This document shows positions 37,672 through 49,800 of a stretch of DNA of 64,000 nt, piece after piece. The stretch spans positions 13,029,762 to 13,093,761 of the forward strand of contig NC_049982.1 of assembly GCF_000003815.2 (NCBI RefSeq). The letters run 5' to 3'. Within the stretch, counting starts at the first letter, position 1, and each line of letters opens with the position of its first letter. Made by a program: the position numbers and the translations under genes. Below the pieces are notes generated by a model, which had not been told where the DNA came from, made no database searches, and saw only the letters and a program-made list of their open reading frames with translations. The DNA comes from Branchiostoma floridae. Its lineage: Eukaryota; Chordata; Leptocardii; Amphioxiformes; Branchiostomatidae.

Positions 37672-40600
37672 ATGACAATGTCTCTCATGGCCTGGTCGTC
37701 TGTCCTGACTTCTTGTCTGCTTCTCTGCGTACTTCCATCAACTGTTGGATCCATTGTCATCACGGGGGTAAGGACGATTTTCCTACTCTCGACTCCTAAA
37801 CTTTCAATTGTTTTCATTGGTTATTGCAACCAGGTACTTTAAAATACATTTTTCCTAACGTCGGCGCTAGTGTATCATCAAAGATTTGGTTTTACTTCGT
37901 CTTTTCTTCCCCTCCTTTGCATTGCACTTTCAAAAGTCTGGCGCGAGGCCGAAGACTTCGGTCAAACTCCGACCGAAAAAAAGAGAGTCAAAAGCCGTCG
38001 GGTTGCCACCCGAGCAGGTCTTGACCATTGCTCGGACAAGCTCCGGTCGAGCTAAAGGCAACATATTGACGAGCTCTCCGAGTTCAACAGTCGCCGCCGA
38101 GGCGTCGCTTGAATTAAGCGCAGCTGCAGGTGCCCCGTAAACGCCGACCGAGCTGCTTAAAATCGCTCGATGCCCACAAAATCGCCAAAACGCCGGTCAT
38201 ACTCCGGCCGAATTTGTAAATCAATCAGAGCTCGCTGAATTTCAACATCGCCCGAGTATCGGCTATATTTTTCGCTGAAAATGGACGGAGCCCGTCCGAC
38301 GTCCGTCCAACACAACTGATCATAATTTGTTAATGAGATTGTACTATGTCTTGAACATGGACGAAATCAGAACTGACTAACCTTGTAAAAAGCCAATATT
38401 TGTGTAAAATTTGGTTTCTGAGTTGCGAGATATGTAGGACATGAGTGGAGTGGACGGACGCACTGAAAACAATAACATCAACAATGTGTTGTGATACACC
38501 AATCCAAAAACTACCACAAGAGCCACTTAGTGAACAGATCAGTCTTATTCACCATGACACAATAATGTTGACAAAGCTGAAATCGGGCGAAACTCGGGCA
38601 AACCTTGGGCAAACCTCGAGCGAAGGCCGGAAAAGGCCGTCCGAGTTTCAGGCTGGAAGCCTTTAGACATGAAGAATATATGATCTCACACATCCAAACC
38701 TATAGCAAAGAAATAAATAGTAAGTACTGTCTTGGTGTCCCATTGCCTTACATTTTAAAAGGTACGCAGCTTTTTTAGAAAAGTTCATACAGTAGTTTTT
38801 ATCTATCTTATATTTCGGAACAAACTGTTTACTAAAGATGAAAAAGCCCAAAGCCCAAAGCCCAAAACAGAGGGACGTGTTCAACACAGGTGTCAAATTG
38901 ATTAAGTGACAGTTAAAATTCTGCCCTCCCAAGCTTCCAGCGACACCAGCACAATGCTCGCCCAACTAGTTAAAAGTCGGACTGAATATCGTCCGGTTAT
39001 TGCAGGAAGCCCGATCGAGTCTGGCCCGAGGCCGAAGAGTTCGGGCAAACTCCGACCGAAAAAAAAGAGAGTCAAAACCCGTCGGGTTGCCGCCCGAGTA
39101 TTGGCCAAGTCTTGGCCATTGCTCGGACAAGCTCCGGCCGAGCTACATGCAACCCATTGACGAGCTCTCCGAGCTCAACGCTCGCCGCTGAGGCCTCTCT
39201 GAAATTAAGCGCAGCTGCAGGTGCCCCGTAAACGCTGCTTAAAATCGCTCGAGGCCCGCATAATCGCCCAAACGCCGGTCATACTCCGGCCGAAAATGTC
39301 CATTTGGAGCTCGCCAACAACTCGGCTGAGCTAAATTCTTGATTTGTAAAGGGGGCTTAAAGGGGGCTTAACCGTAAGGTAAACAAAGCCATATCCTAAT
39401 TCATGTACCTATATAAAGCAAAACGATTGCACAAACATTACATGGAAATTGCACAAAAAAAAACATGCAAGCTGGTCGTCGGAATACAACAAAAAGGTTG
39501 ACGGAAAGCATTTTGATACCTGTAGGATTGTGGGATAGGTTTGATATAGACCCTAGCGGAGACCAAAGACGGGATAATTTCCCTTTGTTGTACATGAGCC
39601 TGTGGGTATAGAGCTACATACATTAGTGCTAGATTAGACATGGATGGACGTGTAACGGACACCTCAGATCCTGCGGGTTTGGATTTTCTATGTGTCTTCT
39701 AACAAAAGTTTCGCCTTGATTGGGGCAAAACCACATTTATTTATTCATTTCATCTTAAGATGTGTGGGTAACCCCTTCCACTTTAAAACGTTGGTTTACA
39801 AGGGGGCCCACCATGCATGTAATAAACACAACAAGACATGTTACAATCAGTCAAAGTGGAGACACAAGTGGACAACATACACAAGGTACAATTGAGAGCG
39901 TATTAAAATCCAACACGTCCAAACAAAATCATTGTCCATTACGTTCATAAACGTTCCGAGGTCAATGTAAAAATGGAGTGTTTCCACATTGGTGTTTCCA
40001 GTGCACTGTCGAAAATATTGGGGTAGCTCTTGGAAATCATCTAAAAAGTAGGAGACTGTAACTTTAGACTATTAATGTTACACGACTCCAAGCTACCCCT
40101 TTCTCTTATCCGACAACCCTAAGCATACAATCCCGAGCCGATTCCGCGTGCATTTTAAAGTTTAAAACCCTTCGTTTGAGCATTAGACTTCAACCAAATA
40201 TGGACACCTCCAATGCACAGCCTTGTATGCATATCTCACGTATATGGAACCATACGCGTGTAACAGATACGTACCCTATCGTCATTGTGAAACCTAACAC
40301 AGATCCTACAGAATGTAATGGAAAAGTACAGCCATGGACACGTCGGGCCACTAAGATAGGTGATTTAGTGCAGATTAGTGTTACCTATGCAGGAGCGTCA
40401 TATATGGGACTTTATTGAAGGGCCGAGGCTACTGACAGGAACATCAGATTTTCACTATTCACAAGAATTTCCTGTAATAAAAAGATACAATTGACTGGAT
40501 GGTTATCTCAATTAACGAACTGGCACTATTGACAGAATGTCTTCCAGATAATAAAATCCACATGGCCGTATTCTACATTGTCGTACAATTATTTCAGGTT

Positions 40601-41529
40601 TACTTCGTTATTTCTAATAGGTATATATTGTATAGATACGTTTTATTACGTTTAATGTATTGATTTTAATATATACACTGCTTTAATTTGGTTGATTTGT
40701 AAAGGGATAGGGGAGGTGAGATGCCCGGCAATTTCCAATTGGGACCTAAGCCTAACACTCTGACAGAAACATTCGGGACAAACCCCTTGAGCCTGTTAGG
40801 TACACTGTTGGCTTTTTATGCAAGACTGTGACATACGAAAATGTTCAGACTGTTTTACTGATGATCCGTTATGTAGATATGTGAGTCTGATGAGCAGTGT
40901 ATCGAGGCGCGAGGCGAGGGCTGGTGCTGCGCCCTGTGGAACCTGGGGGACGCGCCCACAGTCTGCAAACGGATGGGAGAGGAGGGCGAGGCCTGTCACA
41001 TATCCAGTAACTACCTGCCCTATCCCTTCACTGGCGCCAGGTGAGACAACAGTCAATATATGACTACTCCCAGTGTCACTAGAGAAAAACAACGGATCTT
41101 GTCTGAACCGTTTCCAAAATCATATCCAGTTGCTTGAGTAACTGCTTTTGGCGTACTTTAATAAATATTACCTGGATGTCTGATCTCCATATCTCCCTGG
41201 GTAGTCTGGACTTGAAATGACATCTGAACTTATGTGGGTTTTCAATTCTCCCAGTTCGATGTCGCTCATCCCCGCCTCTTAGCACTAAGTGATGCACTAG
41301 GTGAACATTTCTCGTGACGATGCATATCCATTCCAGCCTGTTTTATGTGTTTTCTGGTGGCCGTGGATCCTCGAAGATACAAACTTTCTGTCATCTTATC
41401 CATATGTTCGCACTGATGTTGATTTTTGTTTGTTTGTCCAGACGTTTCTGGCGATGCCCGTGTGACCCAAACCTCACGTGCAAGGTTGATGACGCGGAAA
41501 GCAGGATCGGTACCTGTACCTCCGGATGA
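37672..41529 (+). CDS. Prokineticin-like secreted ligand B (AVIT family), three exons
   Basis: Exons 37672-37767, 40877-41040 and 41442-41529 join in phases 0 and 2 to give 115 residues ending at TGA. Exon 1 is a hydrophobic signal peptide ending SIVITG, so the mature protein probably begins IVITG, very close to the vertebrate AVITG start needed for receptor activation. Exon 2 begins ICESDEQC and contains RGEGWCC, TVC, EAC and LPYPFTGAR. Exon 3 reads FWRCPC, LTC and GTCTSG. Ten cysteines have prokineticin order. Exon 2 is 164 bases long, the same as in gene A, and both intron phases are identical, so the two genes are duplicates. Intron 1 (3.1 kb) holds two direct repeats. The loop before CC has eight residues against four in vertebrate prokineticins. 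PKR-type receptor signalling is inferred from the family. Confidence 0.87.
37936..38212. repeat. Direct repeat copy 1 in prokineticin B intron 1
   Basis: A CG-rich 277-bp unit starting GTCTGGCGCGAGGCCGAAG and ending CGGTCATACTCCGGCCGAA. It matches the unit at 39019-39294 over its length with small differences. Open frames read through it are not conserved between the copies. Confidence 0.75.
39019..39294. repeat. Direct repeat copy 2 in prokineticin B intron 1
   Basis: The partner of 37936-38212, starting GTCTGGCCCGAGGCCGAAG, with one short insertion and one short deletion relative to copy 1. Both copies carry the GCAGCTGCAGGTGCCCCGTA block. Confidence 0.75.
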
Positions 41530-43803
41530 GCTGACCAGAAGGACACTGGACCAAACCATTTACAGGAACAGACACACGACCCTGGCTTTCAGAACGGACA
41601 GTCAAGTTCAAATCAAATACTGCACATAAAGGACTAAGCGTAGCATTGACACGAACGTCAAACTAAGATTACAGCCAGAAGACAAACCTTCATGTGAACC
41701 CGACAGAGTTAACTGAATTACGATGTATAACATATACATAGATATAATTAACAGAAGAAAAGTTACAGGGTAATAGCGTCAAGGCTAACTGATATTAAAG
41801 TAATGCAGTAATGTTATTCAGTTGGAACATTATGTGGAAATCGTTATGAAGATATGTCATTACAGATTGAGCGACAATCCGAGTGATTTCCACTTGATTA
41901 ATATGTGTGCTGAGGACAGATTTCTGACCATGGATGTATTAGAGACGCAGACACAGCGTACTGAGAGCCATTAAGAAATTAAAATGCAACAAAAAAGATG
42001 GCTCATGATTCCGCTGTGTTGTAATTTGCTGATGTCTACCATTGCCATCATTCTGTGCAATGCAATGCGGCTGACCATGTGGTAGGGAGAAATACTAGTG
42101 TGCAAGAACCAGTTTTGCCACCTTCAGTCTGTACTTCCTGCCACTCAGCAAGTCTGACCTTTGCAGCCATCTTCCCCCTCACTTTATGCCACTCTCCTGA
42201 TAGTGCATTCAAATAACTATGGCCAAACACTAAACCAAACACGCACACTGCAACCATAGAATCTGTACACGGAGTCAAAACCAGCATACATGTTGTGTAT
42301 CTTTACGATGAATGGGTGGAGAATTTTATCCAGTTTGACTCATCTTTTGGTGGTAAATTAGGACAAAATACAACCATGTCCATATAAACATTGTAATTCC
42401 ATTCACCACGCTAACAAAACAATTACAGAGATATCCCTTCGACAATGCAGCCTTAGAAGAGAGTATTAAAGATACAAATGTAATATTGTGTATCGTCTAC
42501 ATCTGACAAGCATGCCTTACTAATAAATAATAAGAGGCCCCAGCCTATAAGTTTACTACATTGAAGGCTTACAGGTCTAGTTCCTACATACATATCACTT
42601 CCCAACAAAGAAATGAACAGCAGTTACACTTAACTGCTTATAACATACGTAACATTATGTACCTGGGAAATACATCAGTTACTCCTACATGTTACCCAAA
42701 CATTCTCTTTATACCAAAGAAGGATAATGAAAAAAGTCAACCAGATTTCCTGGAGGGACTTATCTATCTAGCCAACAGTAGGAACCAAATTACAAGGGAA
42801 ATACTGAACATTGTGTGATATTTGAGCAGCAGCCGGATCTTCAACTAAATCTTTTATCACTGAACAGATCTTTGCGAATAAACAGCATTGTTATCCTGCA
42901 ATTTTCCAACTTGATGTAATAATTTGTGCACTCGCATTAGTCTTAAACCTTTGAACAAGCCTTACACAAAGGCACTCCTACAATGTACATTGAGTGCACT
43001 GTCCTGGAAAACTCTATGCTGGGACAAAATCCTGTCTACACCATTACATTATAGTTGTTGACTCTTTTTTACTCTGGTATTAGGGTGTTTTTAAAGTAAT
43101 GAAACCCAACATTGCACCATAGGATCACATAGACATCAAGAATTCTTTAATGTATCAGCAGAAGAAAACTACAACCAACTTTTCTTCAAATCCAGTCAAT
43201 CTACTTCAACTAAAAGTCTTTGGAGAAGAGCTCTCAGTAGGTAACTATCCATTGCTATTGAGACTTCAGAATTTATCTTGCTGCAAAGCTGAATCATCAT
43301 AAAACATCTTGAGATATATCACATTTCATTTCACCAAAACGTGATTACTACATTCACAGCTCACCCTTTAATATTGTTGTAAATTTCTACACATACTATT
43401 TATCTACACGTGATAACAAAGAATGCATCATCCAAAAATGCATTTCTTCAACACTGCTTTACTTTCATTTATCCGCCATGAACAACAAGCAGAAACTATA
43501 AACACCAATATTCTTCATAATATTTTCCTTTTATCCACTAAAACATGCTAATATACAGTGGGCTCCAATTGACCAATGGAAAAACACAAATGCAGCAAAA
43601 GTATGTAGCCAATAAGACAGCAGAGTCAGTTCACCAATCATGGGCTATGACACAAATATCATCTAATATAAGTAACTATGCTACCTTGGAAGAAGCAGTG
43701 CAAATGTATAGCATAGGTGTGGCTGGTTACATCATGTGAAAAAAAAGACTAGTCTTTGTATGTTTTTAGCAGGCAATCTGAGCTAATTTGCGGCAAATTT
43801 GTG
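41530..43803. other. Intergenic stretch between prokineticin B and the p24 gene
   Basis: The two genes converge here, so the stretch should contain both 3' untranslated regions. No further exon, RNA gene or clear inverted-repeat element was recognised. A plus-strand AATAAA near 42522 is a possible but distant polyadenylation signal. Confidence 0.4.
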
Positions 43804-46800
43804 TTATACAAGTTTCTTCGCCTCAAAGAAACTCTTGAGATGCCTCATTTGCCAGAAGCCTGTGACCAGAAGGATGATGGTCTGGGCGATGGACCACCAC
43901 AGCACCCGCTGGTTTGTGCTCTCACTGGTCTGCCGGAAACGCTCCTCACGATACTGGAGAAACAGAGAAAAGATGATATAAAAAAATGTAATATGCATGA
44001 TTCATATATATTTGGCTACATTGAAAAATGAGTGTGCAGACTTTATACAAATGATTAGGACGATATTGGGAAAGGTGTTGGAGAGGGCATAGTCGAAATT
44101 TGAAACAATATCAAGTAGCTGAAGTGAAATGCTATACAGCAGCTGCCATTTACTACTTACTCTCTTGATTTATCTAAAGCCTAGAAAATAACACGTGTTT
44201 TCTGTTTACCAGTAAATTACACTGACCCAAGCAAAACCCTGCTGACCCTAGCCCCTTTCTTGGGGTCTATTTTGTAAGGGACATAAAATTTTGGATATGA
44301 TGATATTGTGGGATCATTTTTCATCATTTCATCATATAATGTGATATAGCGACCTTAATTTCTTTAGGGCCATAATCAGAAGCACAACATCAATTTTTCT
44401 CGAGCCATACTGGCTCACAATAGTCCCCCTAGTATTATGCCTATTAGGTTTCAGATTTCCAAAAAATATGCCATGATTCAAATGCTGCCCTGTTGATACA
44501 GCCTACAGGTAAGCTTAATTTTCTTCCTTTTTTCTGCATCTCAGTAATGTTTGATCTAAAGGACTAACAAAACATGTAATTGTGAGAAAAGTTACCCTTT
44601 GATAGTTCTGTTCCTTCTGGATCTGTTCCACCTGATCCAGCAGCTGGCGCACACGCAGCTGCAGCTCTGTCAGCTTGTCCTTGGCAGCGATCTGAGAGTA
44701 GTCAATGGCATGTTCCCCCACCTGGATGTCTAGATGTACCCTCTGGGAAACACAACACAAGAACACAGTAGGGTCAAACATCAGGATATGTTCTGGGTTT
44801 GGAGCTAAAAAATAGTGCAGTTTGATAGAATATACAATCTGCGGAAGGAAGAAAAGGGAATAGAATAATTACTTCAAGGAAACTGTAATTGAATAGCTTC
44901 TACATTGTATATAGCAGAGAGAGACTAGAAGAATAGATGCACATTTTTTCTTGTGTAACAAACCAAATGTTTTACTACATTACTAGTCAACAGCCTGCCA
45001 TGTCAGAATGTGGGATTCCTCCTCCCCTTATATGCTATCCAAACCATCATGTCTGCATGTTTTCAGACTGTTATCTATAGTATGTAGTTACCAGCTTCCC
45101 TCCAGCAAACAGTCCCCACTTGGTGGAGTTGCTGTACAGACAGATGACGTGCTCTCCTGGGGTGTGTGACGTGAAGGTGAAACGCCCCTCCGAACTGTAC
45201 GCCTTGGACAGGAGAACCTTGTCGTCCGGGTCACGGACTTCCACGTGCATCCCCACCCCGGGACTGGACGGCAGGTAGTCGTTGATTGTCTTGTCAAAAA
45301 GTTGTGTTTTGTACTTCCCTGGTGTGATGAAGTAAAATTTGTGTGATTTACTGCAGTTAGAATAGTCAAACTTTAAGTGTGGTCACGTCACTAACTAATC
45401 TTAAACTTGTCCTGCATGTAAACTGGTAACCTGTCCTTACTTAGTACATCATATCTGTTTACATGTATCTATGTCTGTTACAATTCATGCTTTACAATTT
45501 ACTTGTGTATCATTATAGAACCTACACATCTCAGAAGTATAGTGTATTATAGGATGATAAAGAGAAATCAGACATCAGTTCACAATACAGCACGGCTTGT
45601 AACACCGGTACCAAACAGCACATTTTGCACCAGTGCCAGCTGGTGCCATACAAGTGACAAGTGGTTGGTCTGCTTATCTACCAATGTTGACAGCCTGCAC
45701 AGTTGGGTCGTTTTGTGCCAGGCTAGAGGCTTGCCTGCAACTCTCCCTACTTTGCCCCTGATGGGGTTATCTGGGGGTAGTGTAATGTAGATATAGAATA
45801 GATGTACATTTGTCTGTTATTGATTCATTAATATATTTGTGGAACTGTTGGATAATCTCCTCTATTCATATGTCAACAAAATTCATTCTTGATATAAAGA
45901 GGCACCAGGTTTTGCCAGAGTTACATCAATCATGTAGTTTACAGGTACATCATGAGACAAACTATGCAAGACTCTTAAAACTAGCTTTATTTGAAATATA
46001 TTAATGTTAGAATTGCCCCATGTTATATCAAGGTATGAATGTAGACAGAAACATAATTTCATAAAGGACGTNNNNNNNNNNNNNNNNNNNNNNNNNNNNN
46101 NNNNNNNNNNNNNNNNNNNNNNNNNNNNNNNNNNNNNNNNNNNNNNNNNNNNNNNNNNNNNNNNNNNNNNNTATCTATATTTCTCCACTACAAATTTACT
46201 AAATATCCCAGTACAGTATCTACTATTACAATACGTCAAGGAAATGTGAGGGATGGTCTTCATCATCCCTTTGTAGACCTTGGTTCTGGAATGTTCATCC
46301 ACCATCTGGAAGTCAATGTTTTCTTTGCTTGTCCCAGTTACATGTTTAACCCAAATTCAAGTCAGGTCAATTGCACATGTGGCTTGTTGTTGATCTGATG
46401 GAGCCCAGTTGAAAAACCAATGTAGTCTCCTTGTCCCAGTTACATGTATTATCATGTATTACAAGCAAGGTCAACATCATCTAGGCAGGTTTTCCTTCTG
46501 TGGCGGAACGTGAGATATGATCTTGGTCTTGTAGCAGGATGTAGAGAGGAGAACCAATATTATCAGGGCTATATACATATATTAATGCTAATGTGTTGGA
46601 TTTTTGTCCAAAGTTTAACCAAATTATTGTTGTTGTCGTCCCTGTGCAGGCAGCCTGGGTGGACTGTGTGTGTGACATCTCAAAGGAGTTCCAGAGGAAA
46701 GCGGAAGCGGAGATACACAGTATCCTAACAGCCAGTTGGCTGCCACCTGAAGACAACATGTCAGGTGTCAACCTGAAGACAAGAAGTCAAAAGTTTTATA

Positions 46801-49800
46801 TGTACTCTATAGGAGACATTTTTCGTTCAGTTGCTGCTCGGTTTATATTAACGTTCCCTTGGTACAGAAAATCGATATCTTTCGTTCGAAGTTTATGTTG
46901 TACTCTCAAGATTCTCCCATCAATACTTTTATCTTTGGTTTATTTGTTAATGAAATACATTGCAATATGGTAGTCAATAACTATACTTCCAAAGTCTTCT
47001 CACAAATTGTACAATACCATTGAATGGAATTTCTATAAGGTTCAAACATCTATGTATGGATTTTAGATGGAATTGACAAGGATGAATATGTATTACATTT
47101 TGTACCTTTCTTTGAACCATCCAAATGACCAGGGGCACAGTTTCCCCCAGATCTATGGCTTTGTAGAGGATGTATAACTGTAAACAAAGCAAAATACACC
47201 AGGAATCTGTTGTAGTTATATTGCAATCCCCATACATAGTATGGGATGCAATATATTGTTTTTCCTTGGTTTCTTCTTCTTCTCCTGTCAAATCTTCAAA
47301 TGGGATTAACTTTTTTATTTTTGGACCAAATGACCTGAAATTTGGTATGGGCATAGAGTTGGCAAATACCCCCAGACGTTTTTTTCATTTTTTTCACAAA
47401 GGCCTTAAAAATCATTTTATTGCGTTTTTTGGGCAACTTTTGGACAAATTTGCAAATTTGTGGGCCCTGTGCCCTGGTATTACAACGACAAGAACTGAAA
47501 TTTGGCACAGGGGTACCTTGGACATATGCCCACAGGGTATCATTCGTGTTGGTGATATACACCACTTGGAAATCATTCATTTTTGAGTGTTTTCGGCTAT
47601 ATTCCGACCAAAAATGTGCCAAAAACCTCCGAGACACTCTCTTAGAATCCCATGCACGTTCGATGTTCGATATAGTCTAACGTAATTCGTTGATCGAACG
47701 TGTGTTCCGACATGGGGTTACCTGCGGTCATCCCGTAAACCAGCATCGATCACGTGGAACAACGTTGAAACTTCTGGCTGTTTTACCCACTGACGAAACT
47801 TGACAATGATTGAATGAATAAAATGTTCGCACATCACTGTACTGGTGTTGTTGTACCTGTAAAATTCATACCGACGATGAAAATTTGCCAGTTTACCATG
47901 AACGTGTGCTCCAATTTGGGGTTACCTGCGATCATCCCGTAAACCGACATCGATCGCGCAGCACAACGTTTAAACTCACGGCTGTTTTAACCAAAACTTA
48001 AAAACACATAAGACACATACATCAATGAGTATTGTTGTTAGAGGTAAGTTATACCGTCAATGATCACACTTTCTCCCGGTTTCTGTTGCCGCGCCTCCTT
48101 ACTTGTCGAACCCGGAAGTGCTGTTTTGCACAGCATCCAAACGCTTTCAAAATCAGCTTTTAAGCGCTTTAAACTGATTTCACACCGTTAACTTGTTATA
48201 ATATAATGTATTTGTATCAGTACCGAATAAATAACTAATGCTCTATGTTTGTTACAGCCGGCTGATGTTTAAAAAATCATTTCTTAGCGTAGATACGCTG
48301 TCTGAAAAGCCAATTCAGTTTGTAGGGGGATAACTTAAAAACTATCAATTTTATTTTACGAATCGAGATACAAAGATGATAAAAACTAGTAAAAATATAT
48401 TTCTAGTAAATTATCACAACTATGATATTGATGTTTTTTTTACAATATTTGACATGAAGTACTCTATTTATGTGGTATTCTTTATATCCCCCGAATGGCC
48501 ACCATATGATGGTAATAGTATGTTCCAAATATTTGCATACGTTGGAGCGTTCTATTCATATCTAGGGTGAACCTGCTATTGACAACCCAGGTGAATGCCG
48601 TTTTTGTAACAATAAACAGTCCTTTAACAAAGATATGTGTATGATATCATTTTGATTAGTATTTTGCATAAAATAAAGAATATTACTTGAACAAAAACGA
48701 ACCCAACCACGACAGTTTTATAAGTTCACCCCTGACAATGCTGGAAGATGGTTTCACCGTTTCGAGTTCGAAGTTCAGACGTGCAGACGAGGACGTCTGA
48801 ACCATTAGGAAGTCCGGAAAGTTTTCTCAGTTCTCTCACGGAAACTTTCCTACTAAAACTTTCTAGCGGTAGCGTCAACAATATCTTGTACTTCATTTCT
48901 TCAAAGTCGAAAGATCGACAAACGTCGAAGCGGTTCGGAGGATCCACTGTCGTGATTTTTCATCAGGGAAGCGAGTGCCGACCAAGGTGCGTACATGATA
49001 GTAGTTTTCCCGCCAAATGTACATATCACAGAAAACTAAATAAGTAATTTAATTTATTGAACTGCTAGAAAAAAAAATGTTATATCAGATAGTGTTTGCA
49101 GAAATGTAGGGTGATGCTTCTTCCCTGTACTAAGATGTAGATTTTTAAAACTGATTTTGTTGTCAAACTAATAAAAAATGCACAAAAGCGTAACGACTAT
49201 GTTCCATAGAACACCCATTCGAGAATTCGAAAGAAAAACAAAACTGTTTTCGCTCCAGTAAATCTACTCAGCTCAGGGTGTCAAGAAATGTTATATTCTA
49301 GCCAGGGCTCTAGCCAGCTCGAAATTTTTTTCCGTCAGCCAATTCCCATTGTCACGAAAATATTATTCCAGGAGTTAGAGAGACTGAACTGAGACCTTGA
49401 AAAACCGGTTTTAATGAGATTATCGTATGAGAAAGGGCACCGACACACATTGTCAACAATCATAACAATAGCAAAACAAATAGTGTGTGGCTTTTACGGC
49501 CGTGGACGGCGTCCCCAAGCCGCCTGTAGCTTCCACCATGGAGCTTTTATCAGATTTCTGTCCGTCAAGGTTGACGGATTGGTTTTAAAATTTTTCCGTC
49601 ACACGCAGCAAATTTCCGTCAATTGACGGAAAAACGGACGCTGGCTAGAGCCCTGATTCTAGCACTATTTTACTAGAAAATTCTTAGTTTGTTTATCAGC
49701 TGAGTATCATGTGTTGTTATTCACAAGATCATCTTATATTTATATGGAATTCATTGTGATGTATTATTGAAAGTGATACTTTTGTTGTTGTAAACCTCCC

